This document shows positions 21,001 to 28,634 of a stretch of 64,000 nucleotides of DNA, in pieces. Under the pieces are notes generated by a model that did no database searches, had not been told where the DNA came from, and was given only the letters and a program-made list of their open reading frames with translations. This DNA is from Oscillospiraceae bacterium (GTDB lineage: Bacteria; Bacillota; Clostridia; Oscillospirales; Acutalibacteraceae), in NCBI GenBank assembly GCA_015065925.1, contig SVPL01000001.1, positions 42,667-106,666 on the forward strand, in the 5' to 3' direction. Position numbers and translations under genes: made by a program. Positions within the stretch are counted from its first letter, which is position 1; every line of letters begins with the position of its first letter.

Positions 21001-21072
21001 TGAAGCGCCGGTTATAAAAACAGATGTTAAAATCATAACCATTGCTAAAACCAAGCTTAACTTTCTTTTCAT
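18013..21072 (-). CDS. Long solute-binding protein with N-terminal carbohydrate-binding-like modules
   Basis: 1019 residues, about twice the usual length for family 1 solute-binding proteins. The signal peptide ends near ASA with no lipobox cysteine. Two beta-sandwich modules of CBM6/35-like character follow: about residues 65-265 (GLYTVKFLYYA, ending IVLEVP), and about 290-450 (TIKIEGEDA start, AGYYKLAYRYK). A helical linker follows, and the binding domain starts near residue 600 (NITIWANWGRDQ), with YALPDTLNFYMLFYRTDIFEEFGV as a typical signature. It is first in the minus-strand locus, so its promoter should lie in the 686-base gap upstream. How it stays at the cell surface without lipid is unclear; the modules might hold it on the glycan. 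Confidence 0.85.
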   Translation of the reverse strand: MKRKLSLVLAMVMILTSVFITGASAAGEAQESANTVDKIPVSSELPSYEDYMSDKGGFTDATEDIVIDATDFASSVNAEVKKVDVSELENGEGRKTVVEWTNEDGYLTYNINVPADGLYTVKFLYYAMKGRNNPVALGLKIDGERLFEAMKEFELPRIFKDEPVTEVDENGKAKYDEKGNPIYQVALDKDGNPRYDAEGNVLYQTVRTDGIGNEFAAEQTEYFAFQEGYFVDPTGLESMPFTVALTAGAHTIAVESVAEPVALDAIVLEVPEQYKSYADVSAEYDTSKKVSAGTIKIEGEDATFKNANSLVAQYDQTDPSVSSVNGSNPYLTRINYIGNVNWASPGQRITWKVNVPEAGYYKLAYRYKQSHVLNGNAYRKLLINGKVPFAEAANMCFKYDLDWKHAEFADDNGNAYLIYFKKGVNTISMEVNLGELTNTVRELKEVVYKVGNVYRDMIKITGESPDSSRDYNLFEQIPQFNEKLTEYSQELYRIAAKTEELAGQAGGTNATTIRGLCEVLDDMVEHKWTAHQYKTLFYNNYTSVSALVYSMMEMGLNIDYIEIGDPDANFVDPTASWWAKTSYSTQRFFSSFSADYNNISGDLETEKNITIWANWGRDQIRVLNNLIQSSFTPETGIGVNLKMSNASYVHAILSGKAPDCSLHMARSEPVNLALRGSMVDLTQFPDYDQVMERFMTPDAALPFTFDDDSTDDKPAGVYALPDTLNFYMLFYRTDIFEEFGVEPPTTWDEYLQIAALFNRNNLQASLPYTQITTAAMVNAGVGSLSILPTFIMQMGGEIYEADGSATQLSSATSIKAFEFWTDFFNEYKFPVTADFFNRFRIGTMPMGVQNYTLYIQLTMAAPEITGKWKMVPIPGMKNEDGTINNCQAGSGTGCGILKVSKNHDLGWEFLKWWTSADTQLNYSNNCESILGVSGRVATANPEALKQMGWDKDSLNALITQWKNMKEVPEIPGSYYTARSIDQAYWNVVNNSKNAKDMMIKWAEISDAEIERKRNQYNVK

Positions 21073-21400
21073 TGATCTAACCTCCGATTCCGATTGACAG
21101 GCTCAAGTCCTGCTAACCTTTTTTAAAAAGCCTTATCTTACAACGCAGTTTCTGCAAGTGAACCCTATATATAATATGTATAGGGAAATCAACTTAAAGA
21201 TATCTGCGAAAAAACAGATTATAAGACGGAAAATACCGCCTTAGTGAATTTTTTTCACCAAAACGTTGCCTTTTTTCTAGTATTTTCCTCTATTTTCGGT
21301 CTGCGAAATCATAAATTCCACATATTTTAACTGGAATTATTATGTAAAATGACATACCATACAAAGCCAAAACACTTTTTTTATGCAGTTTTTTGAGTTA

Positions 21401-21532
21401 ACTAACAAATGTTTTGCAAATTTGGTAGTTTTTACTAACAAAATGCGGTGTTTTTCACAAAATCGCATATACCTATTCTATTTTATCATATTTTTCTAAC
21501 ATTTAAAGTCTAAATTTTAACTAGCAAATCTG
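21401..21532. repeat. ACTAACAAA-type direct repeats, possible operator
   Basis: ACTAACAAATG at 21401-21411 and ACTAACAAAATG at 21434-21445 are 33 bases apart, about three helical turns. A looser copy ACTAGCAAATCTG lies at 21520-21532. The second copy also forms an imperfect palindrome with TTTGGTAGT at 21421-21429. This resembles regulator binding sites upstream of the uptake locus. Confidence 0.4.
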
Positions 21533-21677
21533 AAAAATTTAAACCGTTTTGTCGAAAAAAATCAGTCAATAACAAAATCTTGTGTATTTTTCTTTTTTTA
21601 GGTTGGTAAAACCGCAATAAAACACCCGAATTTATTTGTTAAAAAAACAAAAAATTTTTTTAGATAGGCTTCATCCC

Positions 21678-21729
21678 TTTTACGGCTATAACAAATCTGC
21701 TATGCTTTCGCAAAGCAATAGCCGTAAAA
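21678..21729 (-). other. Hairpin with nested stem after the GHL6-like gene
   Basis: 12-bp arms TTTTACGGCTAT/ATAGCCGTAAAA enclose a second stem TGCTTT/AAAGCA. It lies 30 bases after the stop at 21759. No U-tract follows directly, so termination is possible but not certain. Confidence 0.55.
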
Positions 21730-21758
21730 AGGCAAACCACTACAAAGCTTATAAAAAT

Positions 21759-23759
21759 TTAATATTCAAACACAACACTTGCGTGGCAATTTAACTTGGG
21801 AACGGTAACGGTCAGCACACCATTTTCCTCAGCCATTTCAAGCTCCTCACCCGTAACACCTAAATATGCCTTTTTGATTTTTTCCTCAACAAAAAGAGCA
21901 ATTTTTATGTTGTAAATATCGGTAATATCCTCAATTATTTCGGCACAGCCTCTACGGACGGGGGAAGCATAGGTCATATTAAGACAGTAGCGGTTTTTAT
22001 CACCCTGCTTAATCATTGTGGCTCTGCCCTGCGCGCCTAAGCCCTCTACGGAAAATGCCGTTTTGGGATTTAAAAGATTAAGAGCGAACATTAAATAACG
22101 CTTTTGATAAATGCTACCCATTTCAAAATAAAGGTTGCCCATAGCGTGCGCCATATAAACTATATTGCCTTTTTTAACAATTGCGGGAGCATATTCCCCT
22201 TGCTTATTATGTGGGGTGTTTTTGTGTCCCGAAAATTGTGATATTGTACGGCTAAAATAAGGGTAAAGAACTTCTGCCATAACGCAGCCGTCGGTTGCCT
22301 TAATTTTTTGGGCGGGTAAATTGCAAAGCATTGGAGCATTTGGAAGCCTGTTTTCCTCTGCAAGGTGAGTTACAATGTAGTCGCAGTCAAATTCGGCACC
22401 GCCTACATATTCTGCACCGCAATCTATTTGGAATTTGCCGTCCTTAACAAGTCCGTCGCCCATAAACAGCACCTTACCGCCATTTGCGATGTACCTATTT
22501 AAATTTTTAAGGGCATCATCATCCAAAACAACGCTATCGGGGAAAATTACGGTATCAAATGGGGTAAAATCATTATTGAAAACTATATCGTAGTCCATTT
22601 GATTTTCAAGAAGAATGTTGGAAATGCCCTCCATACTTCCGTGATGGGCTTTATCTGTAAGCCATAGACCTATTTTTGCGGTAGACTCACCGTTATAACA
22701 GAATGGAGCGATTTTTTCCAAATAATCATAAGCAACACCTATGTTTTTGTAGGTTTCCATTTCCATTTCGCCATCGGGATGCATATGGTCGCCAATGGAA
22801 CAGCCTGCGCCGTAAAGCGCCATAGATGCAATTTCGTATTTCAGCGCATCACCGCTTTTAAATCCGCCGAACTCACCCCAGCTAAGATGGAATTTACCGG
22901 TCATACCCAAAAAGCCCTTACCTGTTTTACCGAAAAACTTAGCGCGAATGGGCATTTTATCATATCCGCCCCAAGCGGTGGGTAAATCTTCCATTTCAAA
23001 GTGGGTTTGATTTTCGTGGTATTCGGGGCGATACTGGTCGGCGCCGCCGCTGTTGAAGAATATGGTAGCCTCAGGATGATATTTACGCATAATGCTTTCG
23101 CACTTGCTCATAAATGCCTTGCGCTTTATGGTAAAGTATTTTTTAGCATCGTCAGGAATTTCGGGGTTAAGCCCCATCTCCCTCATACCCTTCTTACAGC
23201 TTTCGCAATAACAGGCGGTGCCAACAATACAAATATCGTAAAAAAGTCCATCTACAACAGGATAGCGTTTGCAAATTTCCTCGGTTAAAGCATAAATACG
23301 CTTTGTATATTCGTTGCCGTCATTAAGGCAAAGAAAATGCCAAGCGGCGTGAGGGCGCGGTGCGTTGGGGCCTATATCCATATTAGATTTTAGTTCGGGA
23401 TTAGAACAAAAATCTTTTCCTTCCTCAGCCTGAGCGCGCCATTCGGGGTGAGCTAAAGCCTCCTTCTCCGACCAACCTGCAGTTATGTAAATTGGAGCGC
23501 GAACGCCAATTTCGTGGGCGGCATCTACCATAGCCCCCGTTAAATCAAAATCAAGGTTTGGATGCATCTCATCAATTTCTGTGGGAAAGTAGCACATACT
23601 GTTGTGGCATTTAGCAAAAACGGTAATGCTTTCTACATTTCCCTTTTTAAGGGCGGCTTGGAACTGCTCTTTGTTGAATTTTGAACCAATTTTCGGAATG
23701 AGTGGTGAGGTGTGAAAATCCAAATGGACTTGACGAACTCCAAAGTCTTTTTTGTTCAT
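21759..23759 (-). CDS. GHL6-like glycosidase with beta-galactosidase trimerisation-like domain
   Basis: 666-residue cytoplasmic protein (no signal peptide). The N-terminal two thirds look like the 'hypothetical glycosyl hydrolase 6' TIM barrel: QVHLDFHTSPLIP at the start, FAKCHNSMCYFPT, and DGLFYDICIVG followed by CYCESC. From about residue 370 a flavodoxin-like/trimerisation domain follows (DTVIFPDSVVLDDDALKNLNRYIANGGKVLFMGDG), then a beta-rich end. Probably acts on glycans or oligosaccharides inside the cell; substrate unknown. The start is ATG 23759, with AGGAG 10 bases upstream. The longer in-frame ATG at 23804 overlaps the -10 box and cannot be the start. It is transcribed apart from the uptake locus but lies just upstream of it. 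Confidence 0.75.
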   Translation of the reverse strand: MNKKDFGVRQVHLDFHTSPLIPKIGSKFNKEQFQAALKKGNVESITVFAKCHNSMCYFPTEIDEMHPNLDFDLTGAMVDAAHEIGVRAPIYITAGWSEKEALAHPEWRAQAEEGKDFCSNPELKSNMDIGPNAPRPHAAWHFLCLNDGNEYTKRIYALTEEICKRYPVVDGLFYDICIVGTACYCESCKKGMREMGLNPEIPDDAKKYFTIKRKAFMSKCESIMRKYHPEATIFFNSGGADQYRPEYHENQTHFEMEDLPTAWGGYDKMPIRAKFFGKTGKGFLGMTGKFHLSWGEFGGFKSGDALKYEIASMALYGAGCSIGDHMHPDGEMEMETYKNIGVAYDYLEKIAPFCYNGESTAKIGLWLTDKAHHGSMEGISNILLENQMDYDIVFNNDFTPFDTVIFPDSVVLDDDALKNLNRYIANGGKVLFMGDGLVKDGKFQIDCGAEYVGGAEFDCDYIVTHLAEENRLPNAPMLCNLPAQKIKATDGCVMAEVLYPYFSRTISQFSGHKNTPHNKQGEYAPAIVKKGNIVYMAHAMGNLYFEMGSIYQKRYLMFALNLLNPKTAFSVEGLGAQGRATMIKQGDKNRYCLNMTYASPVRRGCAEIIEDITDIYNIKIALFVEEKIKKAYLGVTGEELEMAEENGVLTVTVPKLNCHASVVFEY

Positions 23760-23791
23760 AATAAAATCGCTCCTAAAATAAATTGTTGGGC

Positions 23792-23821
23792 TTGACAACT
23801 GCATTATAACAGATTTATAAT
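23792..23821 (+). promoter_or_regulatory. Sigma-A promoter of the MBL-fold gene
   Basis: TTGACA at 23792-23797 and TATAAT at 23816-23821 with an 18-base spacer, 62 bases before the MBL-fold gene. Confidence 0.75.
23803..23808 (-). promoter_or_regulatory. -10 box of the GHL6-like gene, inside the opposing promoter
   Basis: TATAAT on the minus strand lies within the spacer of the plus-strand promoter; its -35 is weak. The two divergent promoters overlap and should compete. Confidence 0.55.
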
Positions 23822-23883
23822 CAAAATAATAGTAAAAAATAGTTAAAATTTTAAAAAATATCCCTTTAAAATTTTTGGATTAG

Positions 23884-24696
23884 GTGATTAACTTGTTTAA
23901 AAAATTAACCTCAGATATTTATAAGCTAGATATTCCCTTTTACACAGTAACTACCAGTAGTTTTCTCGTGATTTCAAACGGCAAAAGTGTTTTGGTAGAC
24001 TGCGGTACATACAAAAGTGATGTGGAGGAAATTATTATCCCCGCCCTTAATGATTTAAAAATCCAACCTGATTACATATTTTTAACCCACTCCCACGACG
24101 ACCACGCGGGAGGACTTGAAACCCTTTTTAAAAACCTTCCCAATATTAAACTCATTTGTTTTAATAAAGCCTTATGTGAAAAATTCGGTGGAAAGCTTTT
24201 AAAAAACGGGGATGAGCCAATAGAGGGTATTAGTTTTTTATCCCTGCCGGGGCACTCCTTTGATAGTGGCGCCCTTTGGTTGAAAAACAGCGCTTCAATT
24301 ATAACGGGAGATTGTTTACAGCAATGGGGGATAAAACAGTACGGCTGTGGCGTACATAGTCCCAAAGAATACAAAAAATCCATTGCAAGATTAAAAGCTA
24401 TGAAAATTGAAAACATTTTTGCCGCCCACGAATATTATCCCTTGGGAAGCGTAGCTTTGGGCAAGGTTGCAGTAAAGGAATATTTGGACGAGTGCGAAAA
24501 TATTTACAATGAGATTATTTCCTTCACATTAAAGGCAATAAAAAAGGGAATTTTAAATAATGATATCATAGCCGAAGGGTTCCACAAAGAAAAAATAAAA
24601 GCCCACCCCAATATGCCGACAATACCCTCCTCAGTATTTGGTGCTATTGCTTCAAAATCAGATATATTACTTGGTAAAAATACCGACAAAAAATAA
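23884..24696 (+). CDS. Metallo-beta-lactamase-fold hydrolase
   Basis: 270-residue cytoplasmic metal-dependent hydrolase. The HxHxDH motif is complete (His69, His71, Asp73, His74), followed by a further GHSFDSG segment and a conserved TGDCL Asp, then AAHEYYPLG. The usual family roles are thioester or phosphodiester hydrolysis; the substrate here is unknown. The start is uncertain: the frame opens with GTG at 23884, but AGGTGA lies 5 bases before a TTG at 23893, which is the better ribosome site. Divergent from the GHL6-like gene with overlapping promoters, and followed by its own terminator. Confidence 0.85.
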   Translation: MINLFKKLTSDIYKLDIPFYTVTTSSFLVISNGKSVLVDCGTYKSDVEEIIIPALNDLKIQPDYIFLTHSHDDHAGGLETLFKNLPNIKLICFNKALCEKFGGKLLKNGDEPIEGISFLSLPGHSFDSGALWLKNSASIITGDCLQQWGIKQYGCGVHSPKEYKKSIARLKAMKIENIFAAHEYYPLGSVALGKVAVKEYLDECENIYNEIISFTLKAIKKGILNNDIIAEGFHKEKIKAHPNMPTIPSSVFGAIASKSDILLGKNTDKK

Positions 24697-24753
24697 AAAA
24701 TCCCTAAAAATATTAATATTTTTTCAGAAGCTAACTTTATATTATAAGGATAG

Positions 24754-24778
24754 CGCTTAATAAAATTAAGCGGTTTTT
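24754..24778 (+). terminator. Intrinsic terminator of the MBL-fold gene
   Basis: Stem CGCTTAAT/ATTAAGCG with AAA loop, followed by GTTTTT. Confidence 0.8.
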
Positions 24779-24817
24779 GTAAAAACCTTAATATTCTAAT
24801 AAAAAATTGTTATTTGG

Positions 24818-24846
24818 TTGACAAATGCTACCGAGTAGCGTATACT
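24818..24846 (+). promoter_or_regulatory. Promoter of the type III glutamine synthetase gene
   Basis: TTGACA (24818-24823), 17-base spacer, TATACT (24841-24846). The spacer contains the inverted repeat GCTAC-CGA-GTAGC (24827-24839), a possible repressor site. Confidence 0.8.
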
Positions 24847-24851
24847 GTAAC

Positions 24852-24933
24852 GAGTCAAAATCCTTTAAATAAGGCATTTTTAGACTCTGCGTAGTATAAT
24901 TCTGCGTTGTGGTACGGAAACCCGCCACAGCGC
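24852..24933 (+). promoter_or_regulatory. Structured 5' leader of the glutamine synthetase gene
   Basis: Starting at the expected transcription start there are two successive stem-loops. The first is GAGTC...GACTC (24852-24887) with inner CCTT/AAGG. The second is a 9-bp stem GCGTTGTGG/CCACAGCGC (24904-24912 with 24925-24933, one G-U pair). The ribosome site AGGAGG begins 11 bases after the second stem. No known riboswitch class recognised. Confidence 0.5.
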
Positions 24934-24959
24934 TTTAAATTTCAGGAGGAATTTAGTTT

Positions 24960-27056
24960 ATGGGCCGTGTTAATGAAATGTTCGGCAGTATGGTGTTCAA
25001 TGATGCCACCATGCGTGAAAAGCTTCCAAAAGAAACATATAAGGCACTTAAAAAGACCATTCAAAATGGTAAGGGATTAGACCCCGCCATCGCCAGCAGT
25101 GTTGCAACTGCTATGAAGGATTGGGCTTTAGAGCGAGGCGCCACCCACTATACCCATTGGTTCCAGCCTATGACGGGTGTTACCGCCGAAAAGCACGATG
25201 GTTTTATTGCCCCCACAGATGATGGTGGCGCAATTATGGAATTTTCGGGCAAGGAGCTTATTAAGGGTGAGCCTGATGCCTCCTCCTTCCCTTCGGGTGG
25301 TCTTCGCGCTACCTTTGAAGCAAGGGGATATACGGCTTGGGATCCCACCTCCTACGCCTTTATTAAGGATGGCACCCTTTACATCCCCACCGCTTTTTGT
25401 TCCTACGGCGGTGAGGCTCTTGATAAAAAAACTCCTTTGCTTCGCTCCATAGAGGCTATAAATAAGCAGGCAATGCGTGTTTTAAAGCTCTTTGGCAATG
25501 AGGATGTTAAAAATATTGTTACTACAGTTGGCGCCGAACAGGAATATTTTTTGGTAGACCGAAAATATTTTGACCAGAGAAACGACCTTATTTACTGCGG
25601 AAGAACCCTTTTTGGCGCAATGCCACCCAAGGGACAGGAGCTTGACGACCACTATTTTGGCAGTATAAAAACACGCGTTAAGGCATATATGCGCGATTTG
25701 GATGACGAGCTTTGGAAGTTGGGCGTACTTGCCAAAACCGAGCATAATGAGGCGGCTCCCGCACAGCACGAATTGGCGCCCATTTACACCTCAACCAACA
25801 TTGCCACCGACCATAATCAGTTAACAATGGAAATTATGAAGCGTGTTGCCGAGCGTCACGGAATGGTTTGTCTGCTCCACGAAAAGCCCTTTGAGGGTAT
25901 TAACGGCAGCGGTAAGCACAATAACTGGTCAATCTCCACCGATACGGGTGTAAATCTTTTAGAGCCGGGTAAGCTCCCCCACGAAAACGCACAGTTTATA
26001 ACCTTCCTATGCGCCGTTATTAAGGCGGTTGATGATTATCAGGATATGCTTCGCATCTCTGCTGCAAGCGCGGGTAACGACCATCGTCTGGGCGCTAATG
26101 AGGCTCCCCCTGCCATAATTTCTATGTTCCTTGGTGATGAGCTTACCGAGATTTTAGAGGCTATTGAAGGCGGCACCGAGTATGAGGGTACAGGCAAACG
26201 AGAGCTGGAGATAGGCGTTCACGTTCTTCCCCATTTTGCTCAGGACACAACCGACAGAAACCGTACATCACCCTTTGCCTTTACAGGTAACAAGTTTGAG
26301 TTCCGTATGGTGGGCTCCAGTTTTTCAATTTCGGGCCCCAACATTGTGCTTAATACCGCCATCGCAGAGGTTTTAAAGCAGTTTGCCGACGAATTAGAGC
26401 AGGTGGATACCGATAATTTTAATGCCGCTTTAAATAAGCTAATTAAAAGAACCATTAAAAAGCATAAACGCATTATTTTCAACGGCAACGGATACGGTGA
26501 TGAATGGGTAGAGGAAGCCGAAAAACGAGGTCTTTTAAATCTTCCCACCACACCCGACGCTCTGCCTGAGTTTATTAACGCCAAAAATATTAAGCTTTTT
26601 ACCGACCACAAGGTATTTACCGAGGCAGAAATGCATTCCCGTTATGAAATTCTGATTGAAAACTACTGCAAGGTAATGGGAATTGAAGCCAACACAATGG
26701 TAAGTATGGCTAAAAAGTATATTTTCCCATCTGTTACGGCATATATTAAGGATTTAAGCAATACCGTAAATGAGCTTAAAGCAGCCGTTCCAACCGCCCT
26801 TTCGACTGCCGAAACCGAGCTTATTATTACCCTTTCTAGCCTTCTTAACACAATGTATGAGGACAATAAAAAGTTAGAGAAATTAAGCGCCGATGCCACA
26901 AAAATTTCCGATTTGCAACAAAGAGCCAACTATTATAGAGATAATATTATTCCCTATATGGCAAAGGTTCGCGCCTCGGCAGACGAATTAGAGCTTATTA
27001 CCGCAAAAAAATACTGGCCTATGCCCACCTACGGCGATTTAATTTATAAGGTTTGA
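24960..27056 (+). CDS. glnN: Glutamine synthetase type III
   Basis: 698 residues, the size of the dodecameric type III enzyme. It makes glutamine from glutamate, ammonia and ATP in the cytoplasm. The N-terminus [15 protein letters not shown] is characteristic. Catalytic stretches include [30 protein letters not shown] and [11 protein letters not shown] helical C-terminal region of about 150 residues is typical of this type. AGGAGG lies 10 bases before the ATG. Single-gene unit with its own promoter and leader; convergent with metK. Confidence 0.95.
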   Translation: MGRVNEMFGSMVFNDATMREKLPKETYKALKKTIQNGKGLDPAIASSVATAMKDWALERGATHYTHWFQPMTGVTAEKHDGFIAPTDDGGAIMEFSGKELIKGEPDASSFPSGGLRATFEARGYTAWDPTSYAFIKDGTLYIPTAFCSYGGEALDKKTPLLRSIEAINKQAMRVLKLFGNEDVKNIVTTVGAEQEYFLVDRKYFDQRNDLIYCGRTLFGAMPPKGQELDDHYFGSIKTRVKAYMRDLDDELWKLGVLAKTEHNEAAPAQHELAPIYTSTNIATDHNQLTMEIMKRVAERHGMVCLLHEKPFEGINGSGKHNNWSISTDTGVNLLEPGKLPHENAQFITFLCAVIKAVDDYQDMLRISAASAGNDHRLGANEAPPAIISMFLGDELTEILEAIEGGTEYEGTGKRELEIGVHVLPHFAQDTTDRNRTSPFAFTGNKFEFRMVGSSFSISGPNIVLNTAIAEVLKQFADELEQVDTDNFNAALNKLIKRTIKKHKRIIFNGNGYGDEWVEEAEKRGLLNLPTTPDALPEFINAKNIKLFTDHKVFTEAEMHSRYEILIENYCKVMGIEANTMVSMAKKYIFPSVTAYIKDLSNTVNELKAAVPTALSTAETELIITLSSLLNTMYEDNKKLEKLSADATKISDLQQRANYYRDNIIPYMAKVRASADELELITAKKYWPMPTYGDLIYKV

Positions 27057-27104
27057 TTATAAAAAGGTTAAACCATCGTTTTTCGCTTAATTTAGCGGTT
27101 TAGC

Positions 27105-27139
27105 TATCTAATATCCAGTATCCAGTATCCGGCATCTAA
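27105..27139. repeat. Heptamer array, family I (five units)
   Basis: Five seven-base units in exact register: TATCTAA, TATCCAG, TATCCAG, TATCCGG, CATCTAA. It lies between the convergent glnN and metK genes and abuts a palindromic terminator. A related array is at 39199-39226. Confidence 0.75.
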
Positions 27140-27179
27140 AACGGGGAAGAAGTGAAAATTTTCACTTCTTCCCCGTTTT
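27138..27179. terminator. Bidirectional palindromic terminator
   Basis: Perfect 21-bp inverted repeat without spacer, core CGGGGAAGAAGTGAAAA and its complement, with A/T-runs at both ends. It serves the convergent glnN and metK. Close relatives occur at 39225-39266 and 44952-44990. Confidence 0.85.
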
Positions 27180-27188
27180 GAGTTTTTA

Positions 27189-28370
27189 TTATTTCAGTGC
27201 GTTTTTAAGGGCTTCTGTGCGGTCGGTTTTCTCCCAAGGTAAATCCAAATCGGTTCTGCCAACATGACCATAAGCGGCGGTTTGGCGGTAGATAGGTCTG
27301 CGAAGGTCTAAATCGCGGATGATAGCAAGGGGACGAAGGTCAAATACCTTGTTTACAGCATTTGCAAGGGTTTCGTCATCAACAATTCCCGTACCTGCAG
27401 TATCAATCATAACCGAAACGGGCTTTGCAACACCGATTGCATAGGCAAGCTGAACCTCAGCGCGCTTTGCAAGACCTGCGGCAACAATGTTTTTAGCAAC
27501 ATAACGCGCGGCATAAGCGGCAGAACGGTCAACCTTTGTGGGGTCCTTACCCGAAAATGCGCCGCCGCCGTGTTTAGCATAACCGCCGTAGGTATCTACA
27601 ATAATTTTTCTGCCAGTAAGACCTGTGTCACCCTGAGGACCGCCTACAACAAAGCGGCCTGTGGGGTTAATGAATATTTTTGTATTTTCATCAAAAAGCT
27701 CGTCTTTAAGCTCAGCTTTGATTACCTTTTCTAAAATGTCGGCACGAAGGTCTTCAATTGTAACATCAGCAGAGTGTTGTGAAGAAACAACAACGGTGTC
27801 AATATGTACGGGTTTGCCTTCATCATACTCAATGGTAACCTGAGTTTTACCGTCTGCGCGAAGGTAGGAAAGCTCACCCAATTTGCGTACTGCGGTGAGT
27901 CTTTTTGCAAGACGGTGAGCAAGGGCGATGGGAAGGGGCATAAGCTCGGGAGTTTCATCACAGGCAAAACCAAACATCATACCCTGGTCACCTGCACCGT
28001 GTAAGTTAAGCTCGTCATTTTCGCCTGATTTTTGCTCTAAGGATTTATCTACACCTAAAGCAATATCGGGGGATTGCTTATCAAGGGCAACCATAACGCC
28101 ACAGGTGTTGCCGTCAAAGCCTTTTTCGGCAGAATCATAACCAATATCACACACAACTTCGCGTACGATTTTTGCAATATCTACTGTTGCTTTGGTGGTG
28201 ATTTCACCCATAACTGTTACAATACCGGTGGTGCAGAAGGTTTCACAAGCTACGCGGGATTCGGGGTCTTGCTCAAGCATTGCATCAAGAATGGCATCGG
28301 AAATATTGTCGCTGATTTTATCGGGATGACCTTCGGTCACCGATTCGGATGTAAAAAGCCATTTAGCCAT
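27189..28370 (-). CDS. metK: S-adenosylmethionine synthetase
   Basis: 393 residues, full length. Makes SAM from methionine and ATP in the cytoplasm. The signatures are complete: GHPDK at residues 14-18, GAGDQG at 125-130, and the phosphate-binding loop [17 protein letters not shown] at 268-284. AGGAG lies upstream of the ATG. Preceded by a SAM-I riboswitch with a terminator and a sigma-A promoter, so expression should fall when SAM is abundant. Confidence 0.97.
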   Translation of the reverse strand: MAKWLFTSESVTEGHPDKISDNISDAILDAMLEQDPESRVACETFCTTGIVTVMGEITTKATVDIAKIVREVVCDIGYDSAEKGFDGNTCGVMVALDKQSPDIALGVDKSLEQKSGENDELNLHGAGDQGMMFGFACDETPELMPLPIALAHRLAKRLTAVRKLGELSYLRADGKTQVTIEYDEGKPVHIDTVVVSSQHSADVTIEDLRADILEKVIKAELKDELFDENTKIFINPTGRFVVGGPQGDTGLTGRKIIVDTYGGYAKHGGGAFSGKDPTKVDRSAAYAARYVAKNIVAAGLAKRAEVQLAYAIGVAKPVSVMIDTAGTGIVDDETLANAVNKVFDLRPLAIIRDLDLRRPIYRQTAAYGHVGRTDLDLPWEKTDRTEALKNALK

Positions 28371-28411
28371 TTTAAATTTCTCCTTTATATTATGATTTTA
28401 GCCAATACCCA

Positions 28412-28439
28412 TACTTTTTACTTCTTACCTATTACTTCA
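28412..28439. repeat. Heptamer array, family II (four units)
   Basis: Plus-strand units TACTTTT, TACTTCT, TACCTAT, TACTTCA in register (minus-strand reading TGAAGTA, ATAGGTA, AGAAGTA, AAAAGTA). It starts directly at the U-tract of the riboswitch terminator and lies within the metK leader. The same units recur at 63527-63561. Confidence 0.75.
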
Positions 28440-28470
28440 AAAACCCCCGCCCGTGATGGGGCAGGGGTTT
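28439..28470 (-). terminator. Riboswitch-controlled terminator of metK
   Basis: On the minus strand AAACCCCTGCCC and GGGCGGGGGTTT pair, followed by U residues. It lies directly after the SAM aptamer and overlaps the aptamer's closing stem by a few bases, as in SAM-I attenuators. Confidence 0.85.
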
Positions 28471-28570
28471 ATCAGCCTCATCTTTCGGTAAAAACCGCAG
28501 GATTTAGCACCTTGCTTTACACAGGTTGCCGGGCATCACAGGGCCTGTCCCTCCGCCACTCTTGATAAGG
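28469..28570 (-). promoter_or_regulatory. SAM-I (S-box) riboswitch
   Basis: The minus-strand sequence carries the S-box landmarks in order: CTTATCAAGAG, TGGCGGAGGGA, GGCCCTGTGATGCCCGGCAA, GGTGCTAAATCC and AGATGAGG. The closing stem pairs TTATCA with TGATAA. It senses SAM and forces termination of metK transcription. Confidence 0.96.
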
Positions 28571-28592
28571 GTATTAACTTTTAACATATTAT

Positions 28593-28620
28593 ATTGTAAC
28601 ACAAAGTAGAAAAATGTCAA
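28593..28620 (-). promoter_or_regulatory. metK promoter
   Basis: Minus-strand TTGACA (28615-28620), 16-base spacer, TACAAT (28593-28598), about 20 bases before the riboswitch. It begins 14 bases after the stop of the dockerin protein gene, with no terminator between. Confidence 0.75.
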
Positions 28621-28634
28621 TACTTTTTATTAGG

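Larger units (their letters stand above)
21073..21758. other. 686-base AT-rich intergenic region upstream of the uptake locus
   Basis: No convincing reading frame. It should hold the promoter of the large minus-strand locus, but I find no clean -35/-10 pair. Visible structure: a near-palindrome CCCTATA...TATAGGG around 21162-21185, a set of ACTAACAAA-type repeats (21401-21532), and a long hairpin at 21678-21729 beside the downstream gene. Confidence 0.6.

Noticed and set aside
21073..21758. Hidden small gene in the 686-base gap
   Set aside because: No frame with a ribosome site and reasonable composition on either strand; the stretch is AT-rich and dense in stops.
23804..23804. Longer start for the GHL6-like gene
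   Set aside because: That ATG overlaps the -10 box and the preceding residues do not look like family sequence; ATG 23759 has a ribosome site.
24911..24922. ANTAR antitermination target in the glnN leader
   Set aside because: A GGT-ACGGAA-ACC hexaloop with A1 and G4 fits one hairpin of the dual motif, but no second hexaloop hairpin and no terminator follow.
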